In this document: positions 1-7,167 of the stretch, piece after piece
Position numbering within the stretch: the first letter of the stretch is position 1
How the letters are laid out: every line of letters begins with the position of its first letter
Assembly: GCA_002434595.1 (NCBI GenBank)
Contig: DJKK01000011.1
Span: forward strand, 1-14,747
Direction of reading: 5' to 3'
DNA: 14,747 nt
Source of the DNA: Alphaproteobacteria bacterium UBA6544
GTDB lineage: Bacteria > Pseudomonadota > Alphaproteobacteria > UBA8366
Made by a program: the position numbers and the translations under genes
Notes under the pieces: model-generated
Told to the model about the DNA's origin: nothing
The model's database searches: none
What the model saw: the letters and a program-made list of their open reading frames with translations, nothing else

Positions 1-457
1 CTAGGTCGCTTGTTGGGAAGGACGCGAGGGATTCGAGTTTGCGCGTCCGGGCGTTGAAACAGCAAAAGAGTTCGCGCGTGATCTGGGCGCCGTTTGGGCG
101 GGCGATATCCGTGAGGATCCACCGGAGCCGTAAGATGCGGCGATTAGCTTTGCCCCGGTGGGGTCTCGTAGCGCTGCGGACTGTCGTGCCGGGCGATGTG
201 GTTGTCTGCGCCGGCATACATATGAGCGATATTCCTTTTTTTCCGTAAGAGGTCTTATGGGAGGAGCGGCAGATCTGGTCGGTCGCGAAGCTGAATCGCC
301 GGGATGGAGAGGAATTCCTTTATTTGGCGTCCAAGGTACCTGTGAAAACGTCTGTGTCACTCTATGGTCTGGAGCAGGCTAATGACCACTCGCGGATTTG
401 AGGGAAGGCCGTCTGCAGGGGGGCGTTCTTACTATGGAGGACGGTCCTACTCGATAA
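1..457 (+). pseudogene. Zinc-binding alcohol dehydrogenase, 3' remnant (multiply disrupted, cut by window edge)
   Basis: No intact reading frame exists here, but three consecutive + strand segments read as the C-terminal half of a zinc-binding alcohol dehydrogenase (MDR superfamily, cofactor-domain part). Segment A (about 32-166) gives FARDLGAVWAG and PPEP, then a TAA at 131-133, then DAAISFAPVGS in the same frame. A frameshift near 167-170 leads into segment B (168-386). B reads LRTVVPGDVVVCAGIHMSDI, a TAA at 246-248 where the family has a Tyr or similar, then LWEERQI, RRDGEEFL and LYGLEQAND. A second frameshift at 387-388 leads into segment C (389-457), LADLREGRLQGGVLTMED, ending in a natural stop at 455-457. 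The order of conserved blocks matches the family, so this is one decayed gene, not several small ones. Another lesion may lie before position 32, since a TAG sits at 2-4. Family recognition is from memory of the conserved blocks, not a search. Confidence 0.82.
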
Positions 458-707
458 AGGCGCTTACTGACGCAAGCGGGTCGTCGGAACCGGGCAGCAT
501 GCGCATGGACCCGTCCGGTCGACGGATTGCGCTAAGACCTGTCTGCTCGATAACAGCGTATTAGTAACCCTCAATTACGCCGTTTGTCACAGCGCCTCTC
601 TCTTTCCATTTCGGTGCTTATTCTTTACATCGTTCGGCAAGCAACCGGCAAACGGGCCATCCCGGTGCGTGAGCCGCAATTAAATAAAATGATCGGGAGA
701 TGGATCC

Positions 708-1583
708 ATGCGAATTCTTGCCTTCGACAAGTCTGGAAAACCGGCTCTGGGTGTGCGGCGCGGCGAGGAAGTCGTCGACCTTGCGGCAGTGGCTCCGGAC
801 CTGCCGGGTGATCTGCCTAGGCTGCTGGCGGGCGGTGCCGACGCGATGGATCGGGCTAAATCCGCGGCCGAAGGGGCGACGGGTGATGCTGTTATGTCCG
901 GCGAGGGCTTGGTCTATCACCCCACCATCTGGAATCCGGGCAAAATCATCTGCGTTGGCCTCAATTATGCGGCCCACGCTGCTGAGGCCCAGAGCGATAC
1001 GAGTACTGTGCAGGAATACCCCTCTTTTTTCTTGCGCGTAGCGACCACTCTTGTCGGTCACGAACAGCCGCTCGTGGTGCCGAAAGCTTCGAGTGATTTG
1101 GATTATGAGGCAGAGATGGTGGCTGTCGTCGGGAAGGCGGGCCATTGCATCTCGAAGGCCGCCGCGCTGGACTATATTGCGGGTTACTCGGTCTTCAACG
1201 AAGGCTCGGTTCGGGATTACCAATTCAAGTCATCACAATGGACTAGCGGCAAGAATTTCGATGCCTCTGGCGGTTTCGGACCGGATTTTGTGACCGCGGA
1301 CGAAGTGCCGCCAGGTGGCAACGGCCTGCGTATCCAGACACGTCTCAACGGCGAGACCATGCAGGACGCAAATACCAAGACGATGATCTTCGACGTGCCC
1401 TCACTGATTGAGATCATCACAGAGGTGATGACCCTGCTTCCGGGCGACGTCATTGTTACCGGAACGCCGGAAGGCGTTGGGTTTGCCCGTACGCCGCCAG
1501 TCTGGATGACGCCGGGCGATACGTGCGAGATCGATATCGAAGGTGTCGGTGTTCTGCGCAATCCGATTGTCGCTGCAGCATAA
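708..1583 (+). CDS. Fumarylacetoacetate hydrolase (FAH) family protein
   Basis: 291-aa enzyme of the FAH/2-keto-4-pentenoate hydratase superfamily. Members cleave C-C bonds of, hydrate or decarboxylate 2-oxo (acyl-pyruvate-like) acids in the cytoplasm with a divalent metal. A short N-terminal domain (about 1-70) is followed by the catalytic beta-fold: GLNYAAHAAE at 84-93 (family His-containing motif), metal-ligand pair E134/E136 in DYEAEM, SVFNEGSVRDYQ at 161-172, the GKNFD...GGFGP stretch at 181-191 and VTGTPEGVGF near 250-260. In most relatives the third metal ligand is Asp in an 'ND' pair; here it is E165. The start has GGGAG (695-699) about 8 nt upstream. It is monocistronic in appearance, with the alcohol dehydrogenase remnant upstream and a long gene-free stretch downstream. 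The substrate is unknown; possible activities include ureidoglycolate lyase-like, acylpyruvase or oxaloacetate decarboxylase activity. The family call is firm, the specific function is not. Confidence 0.93.
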   Translation: MRILAFDKSGKPALGVRRGEEVVDLAAVAPDLPGDLPRLLAGGADAMDRAKSAAEGATGDAVMSGEGLVYHPTIWNPGKIICVGLNYAAHAAEAQSDTSTVQEYPSFFLRVATTLVGHEQPLVVPKASSDLDYEAEMVAVVGKAGHCISKAAALDYIAGYSVFNEGSVRDYQFKSSQWTSGKNFDASGGFGPDFVTADEVPPGGNGLRIQTRLNGETMQDANTKTMIFDVPSLIEIITEVMTLLPGDVIVTGTPEGVGFARTPPVWMTPGDTCEIDIEGVGVLRNPIVAAA

Positions 1584-2313
1584 ATAAACTGTGGATCAAT
1601 ATGTTATGAGCGGCGCGTTTCAGTTTCGGACCCCTTTTCCGTGGCGCTTTCACACCAAATTCCATCGTGATTTCGCTGGGTAAATTCCGATACTGAAACA
1701 GACTGGCTAAATTTGCAGTTAGGATTGCCGGATTCCGCTAAGTCGCGTTAGTTATGTCAAGGATTCACGGCTGACAGGCATTATCCCGCAATGATTCGGG
1801 GCGGGATATCCGCTGGTACGATTCTTTGCGTAACAGATTCGGTAACGCCGTGGGCAGTGACTTTTTTCATTGATAGGCCTAGAGGCGCGTCACACACGGG
1901 CGGATCACGTCTATGGCCAAATGGACATGATCGGGCTGGATAGCGTCTTGCCGCGACCGCGCCAAATTTGAATCGATAGCGGAAACAGCGTGATTCCGGA
2001 TAAGCACGGTCTTGTGCCGGAGAAGGTTGGCTCCGTCAGCTCGCGGAATGGGACATAAACCGAATCGGCTGCGTTACATGGCGATCGACATTTTGGTGGA
2101 AAGTCGTCATCGGTAAAGGTTGGCGCCAAATTGGCGAAACCCGGAACCGGCTTGCGTGCTGTTTTGCGGACTAGGAGCTAAGTCCGAACGAGGAAGCTGT
2201 TTCGACTCTGATTCACCTAGAGGTGTTTTCTGCAGTGATAATTGGGCTCTTTGAATGGTCCTGCAGAATACTCGATCATGCAGCGCGATTGGTGCGCTTT
2301 GCCTGTAAAGGCT
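1584..2313. other. Gene-free stretch of about 730 bp
   Basis: I see no convincing gene on either strand. The only open stretch of note, 1911-2129 on the minus strand, has no family-like pattern and no clear ribosome binding site. One + strand frame between about 1915 and 2160 stays fairly open but is interrupted by two stops and is not recognisable; it could be a decayed gene. A small dyad, cggact at 2167-2172 with agtccg at 2181-2186, is present, too weak to call as a terminator. No T-run-backed hairpin closes either the FAH gene or the minus-strand gene ending at 2314. Confidence 0.6.
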
Positions 2314-3258
2314 TCAGTCTATCAAGCCCGCTTCCCGCGCGAGTGGTAGATATTCCACACGGCGCAAGGTCATAAATGCGGGAATATCCTTATATCCGAC
2401 AGAGAGCGGCACGAATCCCAGCGCTGCTTTCTCAGCGAGGTATGCGGGTTCTCGATCAATCTCGGCAAAAATATCGGATATTTTCATTCGGATGTCTTCC
2501 GGCGTTGTATTTGGTACCGCAATGCCGCGATAGGCGCCGCCGACGAAATCGTATCCGAGTTCGTGGAATGTCGGGACATCGGGAAACTTGGCGTGACGCT
2601 TGTCCATTGCGACGGCAAGCATCCGAACTTTACTGCTATATTTCACACCCGCCGTCGTATAAACCCAACCCGCATCGACCCTTTCTTCGATGAGGGCGGT
2701 GACCGCCGCGGCGGTGCCTTTGAAGCTGTTATATGCCGACTTTGCCCTGAGCCGCTCGTCGAACCAGACCTGCGCTAGGTGATTGGCCGTACCCCTGCCA
2801 GAACCGGAGAACGAAACCTTCCCGGGCTTGGCATTCATGGTCTCGATCAGGTCTGCGAGCGTTTTGTACTGACTTTTCTCGCGCACGAGGATCGCGTGTG
2901 GCGTATAGTGAAATATGTGGATGACGGCCAAGTCTTCCGTTCGGTAGTTCGCTCCGCGAATAGGCTGCAAAAGGATATGCGGCAAATTGACGCCGACGAT
3001 CGTATGGCCGTCGTCCATCATCTTGTTGAGCTGGCTCCACGCGACAGCACCGCCGCCGCCGGGCCGATACTTTATCACCAGATCCCGTTTCGTCAGTTTC
3101 TGGAAGATAGGCTGCTGCAGCCGCGCGGTTACCCCGGATTCGCCACCCGCACCGAAGGGTATAACGTACTCGACCGGTTTTTCGGGATACTCCGCATTTA
3201 GCGAAGCGGCCCATATGAGACAGACCGCTACAATAGTGATCCTTATAGGCCGATACAT
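2314..3258 (-). CDS. Tripartite tricarboxylate transporter substrate-binding protein (Bug/TctC family)
   Basis: 314-aa periplasmic binding protein of the Bug/TctC family, which captures carboxylates (citrate-, aromatic- or amino-acid-like) for a TctAB membrane pair. Residues 1-22 form a signal peptide: basic start (MYRPIR), hydrophobic core, and an Ala-Glu cleavage site before EYPEKP. The mature N-terminus has VEYVIPFGAGG (family VPFxxGGxxD-type loop, here with Glu-Ser instead of the usual Thr-Asp), then YRPGGGGAVAW, KPGKVSFSGSG and FPDVPTFHELGYD, all in family order. The length is typical. It lies 66 bp downstream of the SuyB-like gene on the same strand, with an AGGA box just before its ATG, so cotranscription is likely. 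No TctA or TctB genes are in the window, so it either works with membrane subunits encoded elsewhere or serves as an orphan sensor, as many Bug proteins do. The ligand is unknown. Confidence 0.92.
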   Translation of the reverse strand: MYRPIRITIVAVCLIWAASLNAEYPEKPVEYVIPFGAGGESGVTARLQQPIFQKLTKRDLVIKYRPGGGGAVAWSQLNKMMDDGHTIVGVNLPHILLQPIRGANYRTEDLAVIHIFHYTPHAILVREKSQYKTLADLIETMNAKPGKVSFSGSGRGTANHLAQVWFDERLRAKSAYNSFKGTAAAVTALIEERVDAGWVYTTAGVKYSSKVRMLAVAMDKRHAKFPDVPTFHELGYDFVGGAYRGIAVPNTTPEDIRMKISDIFAEIDREPAYLAEKAALGFVPLSVGYKDIPAFMTLRRVEYLPLAREAGLID

Positions 3259-3324
3259 GTTCGTCCTATCGTCATCGCTGCCTGTGCGGCAGGTCTGTGA
3301 ATATTTCCGCCTGCCTTTTCTCGA

Positions 3325-4491
3325 TCATGCGCTTTGGTAAAGCTTAGTCATCACGAATTCACGGTGTCCCAAAGCCTCGGCACAAGTCATACGGCCGTTG
3401 CAGGTACGCATCGTGATATCGATTAGCTGATCACCTGCTTCGTCGTAGTTCATTTCCCGGCGCAGAATGCCCGAGACATCGAGGTCGACGTGTTCTGACA
3501 TTTCCCGCGCTGTCCGCGGGTTGGCCGTCAGCTTGATGACCGGCTCGATGGGATTGCCAATAACATTGCCCTGGCCGGTCGGGAAAAGATGCACGACGAA
3601 TCCGGCGGCCGCCTGCAAAGTGACGCATTCCGCCGCTGCGGACGATGTATCCATGAAATAGAGGCCGGCACCGGCTGCCGGTGCTTCGGCCGGCTTAAGA
3701 ACGTCAATATAGTTCGTTTTCTTGCCAATCTTCTCCAGGTTTCCGAAGGCTTTCTCCTCGATTGTAGTCAAACCGCCTTCGATATTGCCCTTAGTCGGCT
3801 GGCTCTCCGACAGGTCGTCCGTCTTATGACGTTCGATCATGTCGTTATAGGCGGTCCAGGTCGTGTAAAATTTGTCACTTGCTTCCGGTGTGGCGCCACG
3901 TTCCTTGCAGACAAGCTCTGCGCCGGTGATTTCCGAAGTCTCACCGAAACAGCTTGTGACACCGACCGGGTCCATCTTGTCGATGAAATTGCCGACGGTC
4001 GGGTTCGAACCGATACCGGACGTGGTGTCGGATTCACCGCATTTCACGGATACCCACAGGTCGCTGATATCGAATTCTTCGCGCTGATTCTCGGAAGCGT
4101 CCTGGATCATCTCTTGGGCGACGCGGCTGGCGTCAGCGACTGTCTTGATTTCGCCGTTGCGCTCTAGAGCAAAGCCTTCGACCCGCTTGCCCGTCTTTGC
4201 GATGCCGTCCACGACGCGGCCGGTCCAGCCGGGTTCGATACCGATTACCACAACGCCCGCGACATTAGGGTTCGCACCCGTGCCGATCAGCGTACGAAAG
4301 TGCAGTTCAAGGTCTTCACCAAACTGCAGGCGTCCGTAGTGGTGAGGCAGGGCCATCGTCCCCTTTACATTGTGTTCCACTTTCTCTGACGCTGCGTTTG
4401 AAAGGTCGTCGAGGGGCAGGATGATGACATGGTTGCGAATGCCGACGCGTCCGTTTTCACGGCGGTATCCTTTAAAAGTCTTGGGAAGCAT
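3325..4491 (-). CDS. suyB: UxaA-family large subunit, (2R)-sulfolactate sulfo-lyase beta (SuyB)-like
   Basis: 388-aa large subunit of the UxaA/GarD/SuyB hydro-lyase family. SuyAB eliminates sulfite from (2R)-3-sulfolactate to give pyruvate; other members dehydrate altronate or galactarate. Visible blocks: RENGRVGIRNHV (10-22), CGESDTTSGIGSNPTVG (151-167, the family Cys-Gly-x-Ser-Asp and Gly-x-x-x-Asn-Pro motifs) and FPTGQGNVIGNPIEPVIK (303-320, the conserved TGxGxxxGxPxxP-like stretch). It lacks the fused SAF domain found in bacterial UxaA, which is supplied by the upstream small gene as in the two-subunit SuyAB arrangement. I chose the ATG at 4491, five bases after the upstream stop; a GTG at 4503 would add four residues and overlap the upstream gene by 7 nt. 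Tight coupling supports a heteromeric enzyme. The split layout and subunit sizes (about 42 and 10 kDa) favour SuyB over altronate dehydratase, but the substrate is inferred. Confidence 0.8.
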   Translation of the reverse strand: MLPKTFKGYRRENGRVGIRNHVIILPLDDLSNAASEKVEHNVKGTMALPHHYGRLQFGEDLELHFRTLIGTGANPNVAGVVVIGIEPGWTGRVVDGIAKTGKRVEGFALERNGEIKTVADASRVAQEMIQDASENQREEFDISDLWVSVKCGESDTTSGIGSNPTVGNFIDKMDPVGVTSCFGETSEITGAELVCKERGATPEASDKFYTTWTAYNDMIERHKTDDLSESQPTKGNIEGGLTTIEEKAFGNLEKIGKKTNYIDVLKPAEAPAAGAGLYFMDTSSAAAECVTLQAAAGFVVHLFPTGQGNVIGNPIEPVIKLTANPRTAREMSEHVDLDVSGILRREMNYDEAGDQLIDITMRTCNGRMTCAEALGHREFVMTKLYQSA

Positions 4492-4496
4492 GGCGT

Positions 4497-4784
4497 TCAC
4501 CACTTCTTTGTCTTGAGATTGTGTGTGTGGACGTGACCACCGACGGCGACGTTCTGGACGATCTTGCCGATGTCGTGGCCGTATTTCAGAACGGCATCAC
4601 CGTCATTGAAGTCACTGAGAGCGATTTTGTGGCCGAGTGGAATATCATTGAGGGCCTTCACCGTGATGGTCTTATCGGATTCCATCTTCCAACCGGTCAA
4701 GTCCATCCCCTCCTTGACGTCTTCGACGACTACGACACCTACCGTGTCGCTGTCGTTGTGCACGACGAAATGTGGCGCGGACAT
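4497..4784 (-). CDS. suyA: SAF-domain small subunit, (2R)-sulfolactate sulfo-lyase alpha (SuyA)-like
   Basis: 95-aa protein consisting of a single SAF domain, the N-terminal module of UxaA-type hydro-lyases. The typical block is clear: LNDIPLGHKIALSDF (about 46-60), then KYGHDIGKIVQNVAVGGHVH (about 67-87) and HTHN near the C-terminus, with conserved Gly and His residues expected at the active-site side of the domain. In two-subunit enzymes such as SuyAB this small chain pairs with the large catalytic chain, whose gene begins immediately downstream. The start is well supported: AGGAGG at 4789-4794 sits 4 nt before the ATG, the best Shine-Dalgarno sequence in the window, and a sigma70-like promoter lies about 85 bp upstream. 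An alternative is the small subunit of a split altronate/galactarate dehydratase-like enzyme. Confidence 0.82.
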   Translation of the reverse strand: MSAPHFVVHNDSDTVGVVVVEDVKEGMDLTGWKMESDKTITVKALNDIPLGHKIALSDFNDGDAVLKYGHDIGKIVQNVAVGGHVHTHNLKTKKW

Positions 4785-4788
4785 GCTT

Positions 4789-4794
4789 CCTCCT
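4789..4794 (-). promoter_or_regulatory. Strong Shine-Dalgarno of the suyA-like gene
   Basis: Reads AGGAGG on the minus strand, 4 nt from the ATG at 4784-4782. It fixes the start of the SuyA-like subunit and suggests high translation. Confidence 0.8.
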
Positions 4795-4867
4795 GTATCG
4801 CATTCTTAATTTTGCCGGAGTTGCGCTTGATTTCGCCTATCTAATCTAGCTACCGGCAACTTCGGCC

Positions 4868-4896
4868 ATAAAAGACTTGGCGCTATGGGGAGTCAA
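4868..4896 (-). promoter_or_regulatory. Putative sigma70-type promoter for suyAB-bug
   Basis: On the minus strand TTGACT (4896-4891) is separated by exactly 17 bp from TTTTAT (4873-4868), a near-consensus -35 and a partial -10. It lies between the ABM-domain gene and the SuyA-like gene, so the leader would be roughly 75 nt. Within that leader is a 7-bp dyad, ttgccgg (4812-4818) and ccggcaa (4853-4859), which could be a regulator site or form RNA structure. This would let the sulfo-lyase-like genes be transcribed independently of the deacylase upstream. It is pattern-based only. Confidence 0.45.
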
Positions 4897-4914
4897 TGGC
4901 GCTTGGAACCTTGA

Positions 4915-5268
4915 TCAGGCGGCGTCTTCGTGTGCTTTACGGCTGTCAGCCGGGACCTCGGCACGCTCATTCATACTGTAATCCCGGACCACGGACGCGA
5001 CCCGCAGCCGGTAGTCCGCGAAGACACCCGCACGCCCTTGCGACTGCGCACTTCTGTGCTTTTCGAGATTACGCCAATTCTGGATTGCCTCTTCGTCGCG
5101 CCAGAATGACAGCGAGAGCACTTTCCCTTCCTCGTTGAGGCTCTGAAAACGCTCGATCGAGATGAAGCCATCGATTTTCTGCAACTCGTCGCGCAATCCG
5201 GCTGCTATATCGAGATAGGTATCCGTCTGTCCTTCCGAGGGCCAGACTTCGAAGATTACGGCGAGCAT
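4915..5268 (-). CDS. Antibiotic biosynthesis monooxygenase (ABM)-domain protein
   Basis: 117-aa protein with a single dimeric alpha-beta-barrel (ABM) domain over residues 1-95. The pattern is the usual one: a beta strand at the start (MLAVIFEVWP), a long helix (TYLDIAAGLRDELQ), DGFISIERFQS (family GF-xx-ER/F block), VLSLSFWRDEEAIQNWRN (the conserved SFW...E.W block) and HRSAQSQGR. Homologues are small cofactor-free monooxygenases or simply ligand-binding proteins; many have no known function. The 20-residue C-terminal tail is charged and probably disordered. It sits 36 bp downstream of the GST remnant on the same strand and 130 bp upstream of the SuyA-like gene, with a purine-rich AGAGAG ahead of the ATG, suggesting it belongs to the deacylase transcript. 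The family call is solid; the role is unknown. Confidence 0.88.
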   Translation of the reverse strand: MLAVIFEVWPSEGQTDTYLDIAAGLRDELQKIDGFISIERFQSLNEEGKVLSLSFWRDEEAIQNWRNLEKHRSAQSQGRAGVFADYRLRVASVVRDYSMNERAEVPADSRKAHEDAA

Positions 5269-5304
5269 GTCAGACTCTCTATCCCTGTGGGTCTTAATGT
5301 TCGA

Positions 5305-5610
5305 TCACGATATTTCCGTGAGCGTCGACGCGCACCGAGCAAACGGGCGGTACAACGACAGTCGAAACTTATTCCTCAACGATTGCAGTTCCATCGCGAT
5401 CCGCAGCGTATCGCAATAGATATTGGCGCCAATTTGCATAGTGCCTGGACAACGGAACCTGCCAGTCAGGTGCATGATGATTGGCTTAGGAAACACCATT
5501 GGAAAGAGCATGGAGCACCATTCGAGCCCCTTCAGGCTACAGGCGAGCCGAGCTTTCTCCGCGTAGTGCGAAATGTCGTAGTGCTGCGATATCAGCCCAG
5601 CGTCGCTCAT
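5305..5610 (-). pseudogene. Glutathione S-transferase N-terminal remnant (truncated, decaying)
   Basis: A 101-codon frame whose first 75 or so residues match the thioredoxin-like N-terminal domain of GSTs: SQHYDISHYAEKARLAC (G-site helix start), KGLEW, FPKP, then QIGANIYCDT and IAMELQ. The entire C-terminal helical domain of about 120-200 residues is missing; after IAMELQ the last 25 or so residues look random and end in a stop. The motif that normally carries the cis-proline before VLQIGA is altered (here PGTMQIGA). The ATG overlaps the stop of the upstream deacylase as ATGA (5610-5607), showing the gene was once translationally coupled to it. Only 36 bp separate its end from the ABM gene, so an internal deletion probably removed the rest. 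It might still make a short protein, but a working GST is unlikely. Confidence 0.75.
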
Positions 5611-7049
5611 GCCGCGCGTCGTAGCGCCTTGCCCGGCCGAGCATCTGTGGCTGCACCGTCGCGCCAGACGGCGCGGCCGTTTACGTAGACGGCATCGATT
5701 CCAGCGGCGGGTTTGATTGGGTCGTCGAAATCGGCGGTGTCGATAATCGTTGCTGGATCGAAGACCACAAGATCGGCGCAATTGCCTTCCTTGATTTCGC
5801 CTCGTCCCGCAAGGCCGAACACCGACGCAGGTTTCCCGGACATCCGATGCACCGCGTCTTCAAGGCTAATCAGATTAAGGTCTCGGCTGTAGTGTCCGAG
5901 GACACGTGGAAACGTGCCCCACAACCGTGGGTGGGGGTGATGGTCGTGAGGTAGCCCGTCGGAGGCGATCATAGAATGTTGGTACTTGATGATCCGCTGC
6001 ACGTCGGCTTCGTCCATCATGAAATAAATGGCGCCAGCCGGTTGCAAACGGTCGCAGGCGTCCTCGATGCTGCAGCCCCAATCTTCTGCGATCTCATTCA
6101 GATCGCGTCCGCCGGCCTCGGGCTCGGTCACAGACCATGTAATGATGACGCGCCGCGCTTCGCCGAGTCGCCATTTTTGCAGAACGGTCGAGCCCGCAAC
6201 ATAAGGGTAGACGTCGAGGTCGACGGGCAGGTCCTTCCGGATGCGTTCGATAATCTCGAGCGTTTCCTCGCTGCGGCCGAAATTCTCCTTTCCGGTAATC
6301 TTGTGATGCGACAGCACGACACCCGCGTCGGATTCGCGGCCGATCCTGAATGCCTCCTCAAGAGATTCGACGATGTCGTTGCCTTCGTTGCGCAAGTGCG
6401 TGGTGTAGAGAGCGCCGGCCGGGCCGAGCAGTTCAGCAAGCTTGAGGACCTCACTTGTCGGTGCCGGTTTCGCGGGTTCGTAGGCGAGCCCGGTCGACAT
6501 CCCGACCACGCCCGCGTCGAGAGCTTCGGCCAATTGATCTCGCATTTGATCGATCTCATGGTCTGTCGCCGGGCGCTGCAGATCGTCCATCGCGCCGACT
6601 CGCAATGTGGTATGACCGCACAGGAGAGCGGCGTTGGTTGCGGCCGGGTTGGTATCGATGGCGTCGAAGAAATCAGACATGCGCGGAAACTTGTAGCCGT
6701 CGCCTAGAAGATCGAGCGGGGGCGGTGGCCGGTCGCCGTTAAAGCGAAGCGGCGCGAGGCTGACCCCACAATTGCCCGCGACGACGGTCGTAACACCCTG
6801 GCTTGTCTTGTAGCTCATGTCCGGTTTGGAAAGCAGGGCGTGATCGTCGTGCGTGTGCACGTCTATGAAGCCAGGCGCCACTATGCGATTGGCCGCATCG
6901 AATTCGACGTCGCCGGAGGCTTGGGATAGATCGCCAACCGCGGCAATTCTGTCGCCGCGGACTCCGATGTCCGCCATGAGACGGCTAGAACCGGTTCCGT
7001 CGATAACCTCGCCATTCCGGACAATTAAGTCGTACTTCTCATTCGCCAT
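5607..7049 (-). CDS. N-acyl-D-amino-acid deacylase (D-aminoacylase)
   Basis: 480-aa amidohydrolase-superfamily enzyme that hydrolyses N-acyl-D-amino acids to a D-amino acid and a carboxylate. The length matches the characterised D-aminoacylase of Alcaligenes (483 aa). Its zinc ligands C96, H220, H250 and D366 map here to C94 (AGNCGVSLAP), H218 (YTTHLRNEG), H248 (LSHHKITG) and D364 (ASDGLPHDHHPHP), all at a constant offset of two. Also present are APGFIDVHTHDD (58-69, HxH) and the C-terminal beta-sandwich return, GEIKEGNCADLVVFDP (417-432) and VYVNGRAVW. The predicted site is cytoplasmic; no signal peptide is seen. An AAGG box precedes the ATG. It is the first gene of a minus-strand run with the GST remnant overlapping its stop, and is divergent from the YrdC-like gene, with a perfect palindrome between them. 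Acyl and amino-acid specificity cannot be read; closely related enzymes can be dihydroorotase- or imidazolonepropionase-like, but the metal ligands favour D-aminoacylase. Confidence 0.93.
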   Translation of the reverse strand: MANEKYDLIVRNGEVIDGTGSSRLMADIGVRGDRIAAVGDLSQASGDVEFDAANRIVAPGFIDVHTHDDHALLSKPDMSYKTSQGVTTVVAGNCGVSLAPLRFNGDRPPPPLDLLGDGYKFPRMSDFFDAIDTNPAATNAALLCGHTTLRVGAMDDLQRPATDHEIDQMRDQLAEALDAGVVGMSTGLAYEPAKPAPTSEVLKLAELLGPAGALYTTHLRNEGNDIVESLEEAFRIGRESDAGVVLSHHKITGKENFGRSEETLEIIERIRKDLPVDLDVYPYVAGSTVLQKWRLGEARRVIITWSVTEPEAGGRDLNEIAEDWGCSIEDACDRLQPAGAIYFMMDEADVQRIIKYQHSMIASDGLPHDHHPHPRLWGTFPRVLGHYSRDLNLISLEDAVHRMSGKPASVFGLAGRGEIKEGNCADLVVFDPATIIDTADFDDPIKPAAGIDAVYVNGRAVWRDGAATDARPGKALRRAA

Positions 7050-7104
7050 GCTTTGTGCCTTGTGTAGCTCATCTGCTTTAACAGAACTCTAATCACGCGA
7101 TCGG

Positions 7105-7118
7105 GGATTGGCCAATCC
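7105..7118. promoter_or_regulatory. Perfect 14-bp palindrome between divergent genes (candidate operator)
   Basis: GGATTGGCCAATCC is fully self-complementary and centred in the 109-bp gap between the deacylase (minus) and the YrdC-like gene (plus), 56 bp and 50 bp from the two starts. A dimeric regulator bound here could control both. No regulator gene is in the window. Confidence 0.45.
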
Positions 7119-7167
7119 GCTTGCAAGGCCATGTTTGTAAACGTCCGATGAAAGGAGCATGGCAGAT

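Noticed and set aside
1..360. 119-aa minus-strand frame at the left edge
   Set aside because: It is the complement of the decayed alcohol dehydrogenase; composition is Arg/Pro/Ser-rich and not protein-like.
618..1223. 201-aa minus-strand frame opposite the FAH gene
   Set aside because: Antisense shadow of a strongly supported gene; no family-like pattern and no ribosome site.
1911..2129. 72-aa minus-strand frame in the long gap
   Set aside because: No ribosome site, no recognisable domain, and position within an apparently eroded region.
3589..4167. 192-aa plus-strand frame inside the SuyB-like gene
   Set aside because: Antisense shadow; the minus-strand frame holds the conserved UxaA/SuyB motifs.
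5287..5688. 133-aa plus-strand frame over the GST remnant
   Set aside because: The minus strand carries the recognisable GST domain and the ATGA overlap; this frame resembles nothing.
5976..6707. 243-aa plus-strand frame inside the deacylase
   Set aside because: Antisense shadow of the deacylase, whose zinc ligands are all in the minus frame.
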